DNA of 13,075 nt from Kiloniellales bacterium (GTDB taxonomy: Bacteria > Pseudomonadota > Alphaproteobacteria > Kiloniellales > JAKSBE01). The stretch lies in contig JASJAL010000224.1 of NCBI GenBank assembly GCA_030067055.1, positions 1-13,075 of the forward strand, given 5' to 3'. Positions within the stretch are counted from its first letter, which is position 1, and every line of letters starts with the position of its first letter. This document shows positions 12,587-13,075 of this stretch, one piece after another. The position numbers and the translations under genes are program-made. Below the pieces are notes generated by a model. It saw only the letters and a list, made by a program, of their open reading frames with translations, was not told where the DNA came from and did not search any database.

Positions 12587-13075
12587 ATGATGGACGAAGC
12601 TGCCGCCTTCGTGCGCGACAACACGGCGGTCGAACGGCCGCCCCTGGTGCCCGAGGTGGCGCTGCATCTGGCGAGCGAGGTCGTGCCGCTGTGGCAGGCG
12701 ACCGAGGCGGACCTGGCCAAGACCGGCCTGCCGCCGCCCTTCTGGGCCTTCGCCTGGGCCGGCGGCCAGGCGCTGGCGCGCTTCCTGCTCGACCAGCCGG
12801 ACTGGGTTGCCGGCAAGCGGGTCCTCGACTTCGCCGCCGGCTCCGGGGTGCAGGGCATTGCCGCCGCCCTGTCCGGCGCGGCCCGGGTCGAGGCCAGCGA
12901 GATCGACCGCTTCGCCCTGGCCGCCTTGGCGCTCAATGCGACGGCCAACGGCGTCGATCTGGAGCTGCGCGACGAGGACGTGCTGGAGCTCCCGAATCCC
13001 GGCTGGGAAGTCGTGCTGGCCGGTGACGTCTGCTACGAGCGGCCCATGGCCGCGCGGGTCGCGCGCTGGCTGGGC
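12587..13075 (+). CDS. ETF-beta lysine methyltransferase-like class I methyltransferase, C-terminus beyond window
   Basis: The first 163 residues of a seven-beta-strand SAM-dependent methyltransferase are present. The pattern closely follows ETFBKMT (METTL20), which methylates lysines of the electron transfer flavoprotein beta subunit. Seen are PPFWAFAWAGGQALARFLLD at 50-69, the SAM-binding motif I VLDFAAGSG at 79-87, the acidic SEID at 104-107, the NATANG helix end at 117-122, and post-II GDVCYE at 146-151, where human METTL20 has GDMFYD. Bacterial homologues that methylate ETF are known in alphaproteobacteria. An L11 methyltransferase (PrmA) or small-molecule methylase is a less likely alternative. 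ATG 12587 is followed directly by a second in-frame ATG at 12590; either could serve. It lies 6 bp after ubiA. The family is usually about 220 residues, so roughly a quarter lies outside the window. Confidence 0.8.
   Translation, partial: MMDEAAAFVRDNTAVERPPLVPEVALHLASEVVPLWQATEADLAKTGLPPPFWAFAWAGGQALARFLLDQPDWVAGKRVLDFAAGSGVQGIAAALSGAARVEASEIDRFALAALALNATANGVDLELRDEDVLELPNPGWEVVLAGDVCYERPMAARVARWLG

Noticed and set aside
11543..12667. A 374-codon open frame antisense to ubiA
   Set aside because: It covers ubiA, which has both Asp-rich motifs. The antisense product is Gln/Gly/Arg/His-rich low complexity, typical of a mirror frame.
1..13075. Defence island, CRISPR, toxin-antitoxin, prophage or transposon
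   Set aside because: No spaced direct repeats, integrase, transposase, nuclease/helicase or small toxin-antitoxin pair is visible. All confident genes are chromosomal metabolic or membrane genes.

Overview
The window is G+C-rich, densely coding chromosomal DNA of alphaproteobacterial type, most like the Rhodospirillales and relatives. The reasons are the plant-type glutamate-cysteine ligase lying just downstream of rsmE, with ubiA divergent from that pair, a DUF3422 gene divergent from tldD, and a bacterial homologue of the ETF-beta lysine methyltransferase after ubiA. The species is a judgement from gene content, not a database match. I see no rRNA, tRNA, CRISPR array, insertion sequence, phage or plasmid function, and no gene-free stretch longer than about 220 bp.

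Layout. Positions 1-6943 are all on the minus strand. Read in transcription order they are a DUF3422 membrane protein (6943-5657), the SPFH protein QmcA with its NfeD partner (5545-4059, start and stop overlapping), a small exported protein of unknown function (3876-3436), two tandem paralogous PAP2/Aur1-like integral membrane enzymes (3216-2119 and 2055-943), and a PLP enzyme of the cystathionine synthase/lyase family that runs off the left edge (870-1). tldD (7137-8570) is on the plus strand, divergent from the DUF3422 gene. It converges on a minus-strand block of rsmE, gshA and a RidA-like gene (11546-8738). The 167 bp between tldD and the RidA-like gene holds palindromic, repeat-like DNA. 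From 11621 the plus strand carries ubiA and, 6 bp later, an ETFBKMT-like protein methyltransferase cut off by the right edge.

How the genes fit together. The left half is about the envelope: membrane microdomain scaffolding (QmcA/NfeD), lipid head-group chemistry (the PAP2 pair), an exported protein and a membrane-anchored unknown. The right half is housekeeping: glutathione synthesis, 16S rRNA methylation, ubiquinone biosynthesis, a TldD peptidase, and a methyltransferase whose relatives modify the electron-transfer flavoprotein that feeds the ubiquinone pool.

I do not see an obvious new defence or mobile system. The points most worth a second look are the tandem Aur1-like PAP2 pair, the ubiA/ETF-methyltransferase pairing, the RidA homologue without the usual catalytic arginine, the unassigned exported protein, and several intergenic inverted repeats.
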